34,767 bases of DNA from Alectoria sarmentosa (GCA_009733775.1 WOGZ01000335.1:1-34767); one strand, 5' to 3'; shown: positions 10,287-22,450, counted from the stretch's first letter. The notes: generated by a model not told the origin, from the letters alone. A program made the numbers and translations.

Positions 10287-11788
10287 CTATAGATCAGCCT
10301 GTCCTACACTCGGCTCACAGACCGTAATTGACTGAGCAATTACACCTGAGCACGTATCAGTTGGTCTCATACTGTGAGGGCACGCTTATCTGAGTCTCAT
10401 ACCCCCAAGAAACAATCTACCAGTCTTTGTATCATGCCTCGTAACCGTCGCACCTTGAATAATCTTCGCTGCTCCATCTTCTAAGACTTTCTTGACCTCG
10501 TAATCCATTCCTGGACCTAGCCTCCGAATCCGCCAGATCGTCGAAGGAAACCCTTTTCCATATGGGTTCTTGAAAGCTCGCACGACCTTGAGAATCTTGG
10601 GAAACGCCGCTGCATAAATATCTCCATTTTGATCCACGGAAAGATTGTCGATAGGCATATTCAAGCGTATGACGTGAACTTCCCTCAATGTTAGATCGCC
10701 TTCGAGTCGCATGACTCGAATTTTGTCTATGAAGGAGCTGGGAACATAGTAGAGGCCATCCTTGCCTTTGATGATACCGTTGGGATGGTTGAAGCCTGAG
10801 GATGCGGCACTTTTGCAGGAGGAAAAGGTACAGTGTGCGATGGTACCGCCACCGATGAAGGGGTCGAGTTTGCGGCGCTAGATTGTTTGATGAGCTTTGG
10901 GATCTAATGAAAGCATGTGTCACGGTTTTTTCTGATAGACTTACTAAACCAACTTAGGCACAAGCAAATTTTCTAAATTAGCTACCACCGTCGCTCGACA
11001 TCAAGAGAGAGCTTTGGGGTTCACCTTTCGCTGAGTGATCATTAGTGACCAGCAAACCGCCATCGCCCGTTGCCGCCAGGTTATTAGGTGTGTCGATCGC
11101 TTCTTTCGCTATAGTCTTCACATGCTGCATTGCTTCTCCACCCCGAATGACATCAAATACTTCAATCGTTGAGTTGGCTCCGTGTCGATATGCATGTGCA
11201 AAGGTCCTATTGTCATCTACTTCATCTAGAGGCGGCTGATGGTTGATCATCCAGAACCTCAGCTTGCCATCATTCAAAACCTCTACGTCAAAGCCATGAA
11301 GTGCCAATTCCCCATTTCCAGTGCTTCCAACGTAACCAACAGGTTTCATTTGACGCAGGCCAAACAGTCCATCACCGCCTGGCGAGTCGATTCTTAGCAC
11401 TGAGACGTGGTCGCCTCCAGATTTTCTGCCCGAGGTATTGAATCTGTCCATGCTATATAAAGCTTTTGCATCAGCTGTTACAAATACCTGGAGATGCCAT
11501 ATCTTGATAATTGATGAACACGGCTTACGAAGGGCACCATTGAGTCCGAGAATACGAGCTTGCACAAGCAGCATATAGGGTCCTTCCTTCTTCGTCGAGC
11601 CAGATATCTTCGCAACCTTCAAGGCTTTCATGGCTTATGGGGCGACAGGTGTACGGGAAGTCTTCGATGGGCTGGAGAGCTCGATAAAAGCCGAGACTGA
11701 TGAACAGGAAGTGTTGTAAATAGTATTGGTAGAATACTGCGAGTAGCACAATACCCACTGCGAGAATTCCGGGTATATGGGAAGGCAT
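10287..11788 (-). CDS. Membrane-anchored paraoxonase/arylesterase-family protein (409 aa)
   Basis: Predicted exons, minus strand: 11788-11529, 11452-11025, 10952-10945, 10877-10403, 10345-10287. Phases agree and the total is 1230 nt. Residues about 7-34 form a hydrophobic N-terminal anchor. The body is a calcium-dependent six-bladed propeller of the PON/arylesterase family. Counterparts of the PON1 calcium ligands are visible: E60-D61 (GCEDIWLDE), N224-D225 (TNDHS), N265 (HPNG) and D309-N310 (IDNLS). Counterparts of the active-site histidines are H139 (LHGFD) and H158 (INHQP). Family members hydrolyse lactones or aryl esters. I chose the start that puts the anchor at the N-terminus; an in-frame start at 12013 would add about 75 unconserved residues. 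The third exon is only 8 nt and supplies V-G-L between NDHSAK and RRKLDPF. The last exon gives the usual C-terminal TVCEP. It lies 401 bp downstream of the polyketide synthase in the same direction. The family call is secure; substrate and role are inference. Confidence 0.88.
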
Positions 11789-12188
11789 TGCGATTGAAGA
11801 CGTGTAATAATTGCGGTAGAACGCCAGAAGATGCAGAGCTCGCGAGGAGAAAAGAGGGGCTCTCCCATGCTTATGTAGGGGCATCCAACTAGCTACTAAC
11901 GGCCCCTTATGTTGTTCCCCTCCGGATCTATGCCAAGGTCTCCGCACACTATAATGCGAATTTAAGACCGATTTGAGGCATTCCAGCTTGCGTAAGGCTA
12001 CGGATCCTGCCAATAGACTAGTTACAGTAGTTCACCAGGGTTGAATTCGGCAGCTTCTTATAGCTGTTGAAATATCTGAGTGAACAGTACGTCTCAGAAT
12101 GCGGATTGGACTGGATCTACACTACACTGAAAATATCATATACAAACTTCATCACTCCATATAATCCTTCCACGGTCTCCATGCTCGT
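11789..12188. other. Intergenic region between synthase and paraoxonase-like gene
   Basis: About 400 bp holding the 3' end of the synthase transcript and the promoter of the downstream gene. An in-frame extension of the downstream gene reaches 12013 but has no family resemblance and is read here as 5' UTR. No specific regulatory motif was recognised. Confidence 0.5.
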
Positions 12189-15100
12189 TTACTCTTCAAG
12201 CTCTCTGTCGCCATTAGCAAGAGTGACAAAGGAACTTCTTGGTGCCGCCATCTCGCTGAAAGCACCAAGTCCTATGTTGCTCAGTATCTCAAAAATCGCG
12301 ACGTCCACCCCCATCTCCTTTGAAAGCCAATTTCTCAACTCGACCGCCACAAGTGAATCTGTTCCGTAACTGCTGATAGAACTATGTCCGTCGATGTCCA
12401 CAGGAGGGATAGACAGCACTTTGGATAATTTCTCCTTCAAACCACTGCAGATCACGTCTTTAGCAGCAGTCAAAGAATGTGCGGACCGCAGCAGAGCTTT
12501 GTAGTCAATCTGCGCGTTGGCGCTAGAGGTTGTGCTGGAGATGTCATCGTCCATTTGGAAAAGATTCCGAAAGATCGGCTGACAGGTCCAATACGGCTCA
12601 CCAAGCCCCTTTGCCTTGAGTGCCGTAGGCGTTTCAACGCCAACCAGGACCTGACTTTTCAGAAGCGAGGGAAGTGGAAGGGCTGGATCGCAATAGAAAT
12701 CCAGGACAGCATGCAGCTGCGACTCCTCGATTCCGCTCAATCCTGCAAGCAATTGGGAGTCGATCACCTCTTGTCTTTCCGCCACAAAGCCGACGGAATT
12801 AATCAGTCCGATATCTAGAGAAACGGCTTTCTCTTTGTGACTGATACGGTATTTGGCCAAGGCATCCTCATACGTATTCCCTGCGCCATAATTGGATTGA
12901 CTGCGGGAGCCAAGGATGCCATTCAAGGAGGAGAGAAGAATAAAGAAGTCCATGCCTTTCGGTAGCTGGGCGTGTAGATTCCACGAGCCTTGAACTTTGG
13001 GCCTTAGGGCAGCTTCGAAGTCATCTAGCTTCATATTCTCGAAGATGCCATCCTAGTGGTTTTGATCAGTACTCAACTTGAATACTGATTGAGGTAGGAT
13101 GTTACAGAGTGATAGGGACTCACCTTTAAGACCATCGCTGCTTGGATGCAGCCCCTGATAGGCGGCATAAGCCTTCTGCACTCCGTCAAGGCACTCGCTA
13201 GTGATTGTTCATCGCTTATATCACACGCTGGTGTACGAACGTTGATTCCTCTGACCCTCATTTCGCTTAATAATAGAAGTGATTGCTTATTTAATGCGCT
13301 AGAGCGTGAGAGAAGTATGAAGTTTCTTGCACCTCGATCAACCATCCATCGGGTGATACTGCGTCCTAGCCCTCCTAAGCCACCTGATATGATGTAAGTG
13401 GCACTGGGGTCAAAGTTGTACGCGGGCTTGTCATCTGGGAGGACCTAGAGTGACGTATGGGTTGGTTATTGGGTCGGGTCTCATCATACTAGGAGTCTGT
13501 GGAGGCACTTACAGGAACAAGATCCGTATCATTTGGCACTGCCACAATCTTTCCCAAGTTTTTACCGTTCTGTAACAAGCGGAAGGCGTCCTCAAGCTTC
13601 GAATAGCTGTAGACATGAGACGCTTCCGGTGTGATCTTTTGACTACCCAGAAGAGCCATGACTTTGCCCAGCGTTCCTCCCAGAGTATCTGGGGCTTCTC
13701 GGATCATTAATAACAAGTCGACGGAAGAAAACGTGATACTTTTCGAGAACGGCAATATTGGTAACGTTCCAAAGGAATCAACATCTTTGAGTCCAATCTC
13801 GACGAAACGCCCAAACCGAGCTACGCAACCCAAAGATCGCCGGAGCTTCTCGCCACCTAGCGAGTTGAGAACTAGATCAACTCCGCGATCTTGGGTCATT
13901 CTTTTAATTCCATCGGCGAACGTGAAGCTCCTGCTCGAAAATATATGATCTTCTAGAATGCCATAACGATCCATGATGAGCTTTTTTTTCACGTAACTAC
14001 CGACTGTGACAAAGATGTTGGAGGGTTTGGTGACGAGTTTTGCTAGTTGGATTGCTGCTTGGCCCACGCCTCCGGCTCCACAATGAATTAAAATCGATGT
14101 GTCTTTTTGTATCCGTCCAAGGTCATACAGCGAGAGATACGCGGTGCAATAAGCTATAGGTATAGCGGCGGCAGAGATGAATGACAGGCTGTCTGGTATT
14201 TTGGCTACCAATGCCGCTTTGCTTCTTGCGTAAGTCTTGTATGAGCCTCTCGGCATGCACAACACTCGATCGCCAGCTTTCAGATGGCCTCCGACATTTT
14301 CCCCGGCCTTTGTCACCACTCCTGCACATTCCAATCCGATGTGGTCGCTGGAGACTTGATTCAACAGTACTGAAATATCAAGAAAGTTGAGCCCTGTGGC
14401 TTTGACTTCCACTTCGACCTCTTCAGGATGGAGGCATCGATCGTATATATCGTCAGTGATAAATTGCATCGTATTGAGCAATCCAGGCGAAGCAATATTT
14501 AAGGCTAGAGGTCGTGTTGGATCTGCTTTGAACTTTTGAGCTTCTACTTTAGGAGACCCTCTTTGGGAGAAAACGCCGTGGTTGAGATAATTAGCTTCGA
14601 CTATCCGACTGATGCAGATTACACCATTTCTTTCGATATACTCCTTTTCGGTTGGACCTTGATCAGAAAACATTGTGGTTTCAAACACTTTGACGATTTG
14701 CTGGGCCAAGCTTGATTCGTCCCTTGGGGTATTTTCGAGCGCGAGTGTCACAAAATTCAGATTGCTATATTCGGATCGAATACATCGTGAAAAGCCAGAC
14801 ACGAGATCCATCTCCGGCATCTCTGTGGACTCCCCCCCACCTCTGGTGATCCAGAGGAGAGCTTTAGCAGATGTTACTACCTTTTGCAGGTTTGCGAATT
14901 GATCCGCGTCAAGGCCAGAAAGGACTGAGGTCTCCAGCTCGAGTAGAGAGATGCAACGTCTCTTTGTTATTGTAGTATGAGTAATCTCTTGAGGATCAAT
15001 TACGTCACATCTGGAAACGCCGAGTGACAAGAGTTGTGATCGGATTCGGCATGCAGTGTTGCGTTGCAATGTAGACCCTTCCGCTGCAAAGATAAGAAGC

Positions 15101-18100
15101 TCCTGTAGATTGGAGGGTCTGTGGCCGCTGGCTTGCTCCACCGCAGTCGATACTATGGCACTACCCATATGCATACGATCACTCTGGTTGTCTCGGAGAA
15201 CGACATCTGTACCAGAAAATCCATTTCTAATCAGGACGTCATGCCAGTCGTTTTCGGATAATACAGCTCCCCATTTCCGATTATCCTCGGTTCCTAGCCA
15301 CCATCCAGGCAGAAGGCCGAAAACGAAACCAGTTCTGAGGACTGCTGAATTGCATGCTTCAAAGAGCATGAGTTTTGCCCCTCTGGTTTCATTAATAACC
15401 ATGTTATGAGTGGGCAGGACGGCTCACTTACGGCTTCATCAGCTTTCGCGTGTTCTGCAAAGTGGTATCTAGGTTTGGGGTTGCGTGGAGAACCTGCTTG
15501 AAATGAGTCTTGGTCATTGAAGAGTTTTTATGAGAAACAGAGATTCAGCCTACATTGACAGCCACAATCAGGTCATAACCCTCGGCTTCGAAGCCCTGCA
15601 GCACTGGATCCGAGGAGATGTCCAAGACATTGAAGGTCATTCGGTTGGTCTGGCCTGCGAATTTCTCTCTAGCCTTTTCGAAGAAGGATGGAGATATATC
15701 GGTGAAAGTGAAGTGACGATATCTTGCTGCGCCATGTTCTCCTTCACCATGACGTGTCAACACTTCCATTACCGATTCAGTTCCGCTGCCTGTTCCAGCC
15801 CCAATTTCGAGAATATTCATGCTGGGATCCTTATGGACAAATGCATCCAAGTATGTGGCAATCTTGGCAAATCCATTCTGATGCTCAATAGACCAGCGAT
15901 AGAATTGGTCCATGAATGTGCCGCTGAACAGCAACCCAAGAGCGTCGACTTCGCCCCCAAGGATGAGAGCAAGGTTCTTTGCTACAGCGATACAGAGCCT
16001 TCCTTCTGGATTACTTCTCTCAACCCGCTCAAAGAGTGATTCTTGGTATTCGAGATTGGAGATAAGGGCTTTCCATTCGGGCCTGCCGTGAAGAGAAAGG
16101 CCATCATTGTACCTCTCCAATTGGTGCTCCATCCAAGCCAGATATTTGGCTAGATGTGGCTTTGAGCTAGGTAGTATGCCTAGAGAGATCGTTTGCAGGG
16201 TGATAGAGATTGATAGAAAACATGCCAGCTCCACTTCTTCAACTACCTCGTCACGGTCTACAACCAGAGATCCCGAGGTTTTTGAGCAATACTCAAAGAT
16301 CTGTTCCTTACCCAGCAAATCGAGATCAGGCTGAAATTCGAGGTTGTAACAAATTCGCCTTGAAACATGTTGGTTTGGAGACGAAAGCGAGGTATCTGTT
16401 ACAGCCGTTGTTTGTAGTCCTTTGACAACTACTCGAGCTTCGTCATTGATGACATCTAAGGCAACGATAGCCGAGTTTGCCACACGAAATCCGCTACTCT
16501 CGGATTTCGAAAAGATCTTGATGTCACTGCTCTCTTCTTGATGCAGTAGCATATTTGATACCCACATCTCGTGGATTTTCGTAGGAACCAAAGTTGGGAT
16601 TTTGTTCTTCCCACCGCTGGAGAGGCCGGAAAATATGGTTTGAAAGATGCCATCAAGCGCAGTAGGATGGATCACGTGCTTTGCAACAGAACAGCTTGGA
16701 ATTTTCGCAGTCCAGTCCCGAGGTCGAATAAGTGAGGTCGCCTCGCCGTCATCGTTGCAGTATACCTCAGTGAGGGTTCGAAAGCATGGGCCAAACCCGT
16801 ACCCAAATTCTGATAGCTTTTCATACATATCTTTTGTTGTTACTGGCGTATTGCATCTTGCTCGTCCATCCACATAGCTCTGTCTCGATAGAAGTAGACT
16901 TTCTCTGTCTTGTCGGCCGCCGTCAACTTCATCTTGGCTTTGCTGATGTTCTATCCCGATGAAGCCCCTACAATTTTCCACCCACGTATCGTAAGTATAG
17001 GTACGCAGACGAAATTCATGCCAGACAAAATTCTTCCCCTCATCGGCGTAGGGTTGAAGGGTGAAGCTTGTCTCGGTGCCATCTTGGCCTTCGAATATCT
17101 CTACAGCTCTGAGAAACTCCACCTCTTTCAACTTGTAGCCTTTGATGGTATCTTCTGGATCTTGAATCTGTCTTATAGCTTCGATTGCCATTATGAGCAT
17201 TCCCGATGCTGGATATAATAGGATCCCGTTGACCTGACACCAAGTCAGTAAAATTTAATAATGTCATAGATCACCGACCTTGTGGTCATTAATCCAGGGA
17301 CTCTCCGACTCTCTGATGAAGTGGCGCCACCTGGGTTCTAAGGGGTTCCAGTCTCTCACAGTAGTTCCTAGCAGTTCGTGTGGGGGATTTTTCCGAAACC
17401 GAAAGTCTTTACTAATTCTACTCTCCAGCCAGTGTCTTTGGGAATGATTGAATGGATATCCCGGGAGATCAATTAGCATGCGTGAAATCCGCTGCCCATG
17501 TAGACGGTTCACTTCCATGAGGTTGACCGGGTACCCTAGACAATGTAGGCGACCAGCGGTCGTCAATGATGTTTCTAATGCGCTCATACCTCGACTCAGC
17601 AATGACGAATATCCGGTCGTTTCGTATTTCCCGATATTCCTGAGTATATCTTTTACTGGTCCTTGGAGAGCCGAATGGGGACCGATCTCGAGGAGGTGGT
17701 CAATAACGCCAATCTCATGTTGAGTGCTGTCAGACCCGTTCCTATGGTCGCTTGAGGACTGGGAGAGCATTGAGCTGATAGCATCCAAAAACTGCACGGG
17801 AGATGTTAAATTTCTGACCCAGTACTCGCTTTCTCTCAGGCGTTTTGGACATAGCATCTTCCCGGAAACTGTTGAGAACATACTTATAGTTGACGATTTC
17901 GGAGGAAAGCACCCTGGAGCAATTTTCCCAAGTAATCTTTGGTAATCCTGCGCGATTTCGTTCATGTAGGCAGAATGATACGCGACGCCCACCTTCAGCT
18001 TTCGGACAAATATCTGGTGTTGCTCCAAAATCGTTTTTAGGCAGTCGATCTGCTCTTCGACACCCGTCAATGTGACATTGTCTGGACTGTTGATACAGCC

Positions 18101-20726
18101 GACAGCGATACCGCTTGCTTTCTTTTCGCTGCAAAGCTCTGCAAGAAAGGGTAGGACTTTGCCTTCTGAAAGCCCTACTGACATCATGGCCCCAGGCGTT
18201 CGAGTACGGACAGTCACCTGAGTAGAAAGAATTCCTCGGTAATATGCAACCTTCCATGCTGATTCTTGAGACAGGCTTCCGATGCAATATGCAGCCGCTA
18301 TCTCGCCAGAAGAATGTCCTACAACGGCGGAGGGATGGATACACCAGCTTCGTAAGAGATCTACAAGGGCCACTTGCAATGCAGTGCAAATTGGTTGACT
18401 GAGTGCTGGATCATTTATCTCGGAAACTTCTTGATTACCAGCGATTTCATCTAGAAAGCATTAGGGTAGACCGTGACTATTCAAGACTTTTTAACTTGCC
18501 AATTATATCCCATTTGCAACCTAGGGATTGGAAGAACTTTCCCGCCTTCTCAAGGTTCTCTCGGAAAACTGAGTATATAAGTAATTCCTTCCCCATACCG
18601 CACCACTGTGCACCTTGTCCAGTGAAGACAAACCCCAATCTAGGCACATGGTTGGAGCGAGTTGGCCTAGACGAGCCGTTCTCTAGCTGTCGCTGTAGGC
18701 CTGTGGTCGAGTCTGTGACGGTGAAGGATTTCCAAGATAGAGAGCTGCGCTTTATGCAAACTGTATAAACAAGGTTTTTGAAGTATTCGGATCCATCGTT
18801 CCGGATAGCTTGAGGGAGTTCAGCGAGGTGTCTACAGTAAAGGTTTGCAAGACGCTTGAGGCCACCCTCATCAGACGCAGACCAAACTAGCAGCCTTGGC
18901 ATCGAAATCCCAGTACAGAGATTTCTCTGGCAAGTACGTGAGCCAGTCACTTGCATTGAAGAATGCTGGTCCTTGTGATCCCAGAATTCATGTGGCTTCT
19001 CCACAGTATGATGGCTACCGACAAGATTGCGAAGAGTGAGATAGTGGTAAGCGTCGTCTAGCACAACATGAACGTTTGATCCCCCAAAACCGAAGGAGTT
19101 CACAGACGCCCTACGAAGGCCACTTGAGGGCCAAGGCGTAGGTTGAACGGGGAACTTTCAAAGATGTCCGTCAGTTTGTAAGAATAACTAGGATTGAGAC
19201 TTAACAACCTTTATGTTCCAGTCATCTAATAGAATTTTCGGATTTGGCCGCTCAAACCATATATTTGGTGGGATTGTGCCCTTTTCCAAGACCAGGACTG
19301 ACTTGATCAGGCCCGCAATGCCACTCGCGCCCTCCAGATGACCAATGTTGGACTTGAGTGCGCCAATATAGAGCGGGTCTTCTTTGGACCGCTGACTACC
19401 GAAGACAGCTCCTATGGCACTAGCTTCAAGAGGATCACCGACAGGCGTACCTGTTCCGTGTGCTTCGAAAAACCTTGTTGTTTCTAAGTCTAGACCTCCT
19501 GCTTTGTAGGTCTCGCGTATCAGTCTCTCCTGAGCGAGGCTACTCGGTTGAGTGATCCTGAAATTATATCTAATTAGCATACGTCCAGACGATTAGAGAC
19601 CGCATTCAAACCCTGGAGTTCTGCCATCTTGGTTCGTGCCAGTAGCACGGATGACTGCGCGTATAGTGTTCCCGTCCAGCAGAGCTTTGGAGAGAGGTTT
19701 TACGACAACGACACCAAAACCTTCACCTCGAGAATAGCCATTTGCGCGGTGGTCAAAACTGTAGCATTTGCTGTCGGCAGATAGAAAATTGAGGTTTGTC
19801 ATAGGAATTATAAGGTCAGGATTGATCAGAAGGTTGCAACCAGCCACCAGGCCCTATGAGAATGTTAGTTGTTTTCCAGTGGTTGCGTAATACCGTAAGA
19901 ATCGCGCACCATTGTACTTTCTCCGCTTCGAAGACTTTGACATGCCAAATGAAGTGCGAGTAGGCTACTCGAACAAGCCGTGTCGATTGCTATACTAGGT
20001 CCCAACAGGTTGAAGAACCAACTGAGCCGGTTGGCAAGCATGGCAGTGCCAGTGCCTGTTGCCATGTACTTCGCTTGCAGCTCTGGGTCTCGCAGTAAAA
20101 TCGTCTCATATTCTCGAGAGAAGCTGCCAACATACACAGAGGTGCTTGAACCAGCGACTTCTGTCAATGGCACACCCGCTAAGAGAGAAAGGCATTAGTC
20201 ACATCAAGGTATACAGCCATTTTTGCCAAGATTGCGTACCATTCTCTAGGGCCTTGTAGGCACACTCTAAGAGCCCTCTCTGTTGTGGATCTATACATGA
20301 AGCTTCTGCAGGACTGATGGAGAAGAACGGTGCGTCAAAGGCTGCAATGTCATCACGGACAAAGTGACCTCCCCTGATGTTCAGCTATTACCGGCGTGAG
20401 TCCCCCAGCACAAGTCGACGAATCGCAGGAGGCTCACATACGGCGGTACTTCGTGTAGCATCTGGATGATAGAATGCATCTATGTTGAATCTGTCTTCAG
20501 GGACCTCGGTCAAGGCTGAACGCCCTTCAACCAACAGGCGCCAGAACGTATCTGCAGACACGGCATCTTGAGGGAACTTCAAATCCAGCCCAATAAGTGC
20601 TATAGGCTCTAGGACATCGCAACCGATGTCATTCTCCGGGACGGTGCAGCTAATTTCATCCTGCTGCTCATGGGGAACTTCATAATGTCCATAGGACGAT
20701 GCTTCCGAAAGTGGAGCACTGGGCAT
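12189..20726 (-). CDS. Highly reducing type I polyketide synthase, KS-AT-DH-cMT-ER-KR-ACP (2634 aa)
   Basis: Cytosolic iterative enzyme that builds a reduced polyketide from malonyl-CoA, with C-methylation from SAM. Exons, minus strand: 20726-20442, 20384-20240, 20178-19910, 19853-19612, 19557-19209, 19154-18488, 18429-17279, 17233-15554, 15493-15432, 15382-13513, 13444-13124, 13052-12189. They total 7905 nt, all phases agree, and no stop interrupts. Domains: KS from residue 40, with C212 (DTACSSS), H347 (EAHGTGT) and H387 (NIGHLEG). AT about 605-920, with S692 in GHSSG and H804. DH from about 1003, with H1035 in HxxxGxxxxP and D1230 in HPTALDG. cMT, SAM motif LEIGAGTGSGT at 1511-1521. ER about 1910-2235, with nucleotide motif GAGGVGQ from 2052. 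KR, with GGLGGLG at 2261-2267 and Y2402. ACP, with the phosphopantetheine serine S2580 in GTDSL. All catalytic motifs look intact. There is no thioesterase, reductase or condensation domain after the ACP, so chain release needs a partner. The exon 6/7 junction is the least certain; an acceptor at 18451/18452 would add 7 residues. The product cannot be predicted. Confidence 0.96.
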
Positions 20727-20776
20727 TATGGTAACACAGTGTTAGGACGACTGAGAGATGGGTGACAGGCTGTAGG

Positions 20777-20783
20777 CTTTTAT
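20777..20783 (-). promoter_or_regulatory. TATA-like element upstream of the polyketide synthase
   Basis: ATAAAAG on the minus strand, about 50-57 nt before the ATG at 20726, followed by a pyrimidine-rich stretch (CCATCTCTCAGTCGTCC). Position and sequence fit a fungal core promoter, but there is no experimental start site. Confidence 0.35.
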
Positions 20784-20942
20784 GTGATCGAGCGGTTCTT
20801 GAAGAATAGGCTATATTGAGGAAAATACCCTGGTAGATTAAGGAGCGCTGGGTCTAGTTGTGGACTGAATTTGTTTTGGAACACTGCCTCAGAGTATTTA
20901 GCTCTTCTGCGTGGTGACAAATGTTCTGGGATAGGTAGGATA

Positions 20943-22000
20943 TCACCAGAAGATAGCTCGTGGTATCAAAGCTTTGCAGGGCAGGAGATCACTTGCAGCT
21001 GCATCAAGTCTCGAGCGATCGATGAGTTCGACCAAAGCGAAGATCACTAACATCTCCGTTGTAGGAATACTATTCCTGAGGATGGGATGGGCATCCTTGC
21101 CACTTTCAAACAGCTCGACCATCATGATGGAATCTGGCATGAAACGAGTAAAGCGTTGGCACACCACACTAACTACGCCTTTCCGATGCATCAAAAGGTC
21201 TTACAAATGATGTTAGCTCAATCTTACAGATTCAGGAAAGATTCGACGGCGATCTTAGGGATATTTAATGCAGCTCGGGGATATTCGATGCAGCATGTAT
21301 TCTAGCGTTTACCTTACCGCAAGAATCAGGTAGCATGTAGTGTACTGAGGCGACATCAATCCTTGGGCCCGTCCAGGCTGTTGATAACGCAGACTCCTGC
21401 ATGTGTCATGTCCTTGGCGAGAGCTGACAGGAAACAAGGATCCATTGAGCTTGGAGATGGGCTTGATACAAAAGTCCGAGAAGCCATGACTTGTACTTCC
21501 AGATCTCGGATAACGCCTCGCTTGACGATTTGTGGAAGCAATGCGCTTAAAACTGCTCCGGAATTGCGTCTGACCTGGGCTCAGTCTGGGGTTCGACGTC
21601 TCGCTTTACTCATGATAATCTTTTCTTGATTCCCCGCTACCTAGTCGTCTTTCGAAAGTAGGGCCAGGGCTGCAAGAGTACAAGCACTGTCAAGTCCAAT
21701 GCTAACCTGATTAGGCTAGCTTACTTGAAGTCTCCGTTTTCCGACCTGACCAAATGATTGGAATACTCTCTATTAGTCGATGGCAACCAATCAAGTAGCA
21801 AGATCTACTCCGCTGCCAGTAGTACCGATGCCCACCTCTCGCTGCATTTTCTTCAGCCTGATGAGAGAGATACAAATGACAGTTCCTTTGGGATCAATGA
21901 ATACGCGCTGTTCTTGTGTCGAGTCCAAGCGCCACGTAGCCTTACTCAGCTTGTCGAGGCTGATATTTAGCTTCAAGGAAGCACCGATTGACAACACATC
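20943..22000 (-). pseudogene. Decayed minus-strand coding fragments, family unknown
   Basis: Three open stretches follow one another on the minus strand: 21997-21791, about 21616-21356, and 21194-20943. The middle one reads as protein from an ATG at 21614 with one internal TGA (in PD*AQVRR). Near 21365 it appears to continue in another frame as ...DVASVHYMLPDSCGK, ending at a stop near 21245. The last, FTRFMPDSIMMVELFESGK..., also looks protein-like. The internal stop and frame change suggest a broken gene, though introns could account for some breaks (GTAAG occurs near 21317). I do not recognise the family. It sits in the synthase promoter region in the same direction and could be the relic of a lost cluster gene. 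Confidence 0.35.
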
Positions 22001-22256
22001 TCAAATATGCAATGATACTGATTTGAATCCTTTCCCAGGAAAGCACGTTGCTAAGCACAACGCCCAACCTGAATTGTGATGCACATGCAGTCAGACGGAC
22101 GAATGGGCAGTCACACGAACGCGTTTGCGAAATAGAACTCCTGCATATCTTTTCTTTGGGGTGAAGTCTCTAAGGAGGGTCGCATCGCATTGATTCACTT
22201 AACCTTTCATCGGAAGGGCTGTTTTTAGGTTGAATGCTGCGTGTGACTTCGTTGGT

Positions 22257-22308
22257 ATCGCTAAAATTCTCAGAATTTTCGAGATGGTGCCTCGCATCGC
22301 TAAAATTC
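22257..22308. promoter_or_regulatory. Palindrome and direct repeats upstream of the membrane-protein gene
   Basis: ATCGCTAAAATTC occurs twice (22257-22269 and 22296-22308), 39 bp apart. The first copy overlaps a perfect palindrome with 8-bp arms and a one-base centre, AAAATTCTCAGAATTTT (22263-22279). It lies about 150-190 bp before the start codon at 22451, where fungal regulator sites are common. Function is inferred only from position and symmetry. Confidence 0.35.
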
Positions 22309-22450
22309 GAAAGGCTGTCGAGTGAGTGCTGCTACTCTACCCTCCTTCTATTCCAGAATCTCATGTTATATACTTAAGTCTGATCCTCCAAGCTTGCTTG
22401 ACAATTGTTGTCGCCTATTGTTTCATATTCTCTGGTCAACATACCGCATC

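Larger units (their letters stand above)
20727..22450. other. Divergent intergenic region between synthase and membrane-protein gene
   Basis: About 1.7 kb separates the two divergent start codons. It must contain both promoters. Its centre (about 20943-22000) holds minus-strand coding-like fragments listed separately. The part next to the membrane-protein gene (22250-22310) has a short palindrome with direct repeats. Confidence 0.6.

Noticed and set aside
10432..10923. 163-codon minus-strand open frame
   Set aside because: It overlaps exon 4 of the paraoxonase-like gene in another frame. The exon's own frame carries the family motifs; this one has none.
11525..12013. Upstream in-frame start for the paraoxonase-like gene at 12013
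   Set aside because: It would put about 75 unconserved residues before the hydrophobic anchor; the start at 11788 gives the usual family length.
13489..15402. 637-codon open frame taken as a separate enoyl reductase gene
   Set aside because: It is exon 10 of the synthase; canonical splice sites join it in frame to the methyltransferase part upstream and the ketoreductase part downstream.
18477..18488. Stop codon after the first part of the AT domain as evidence for a pseudogene
   Set aside because: The frame changes at the same place and a normal-size intron removes the stop, so splicing explains it.
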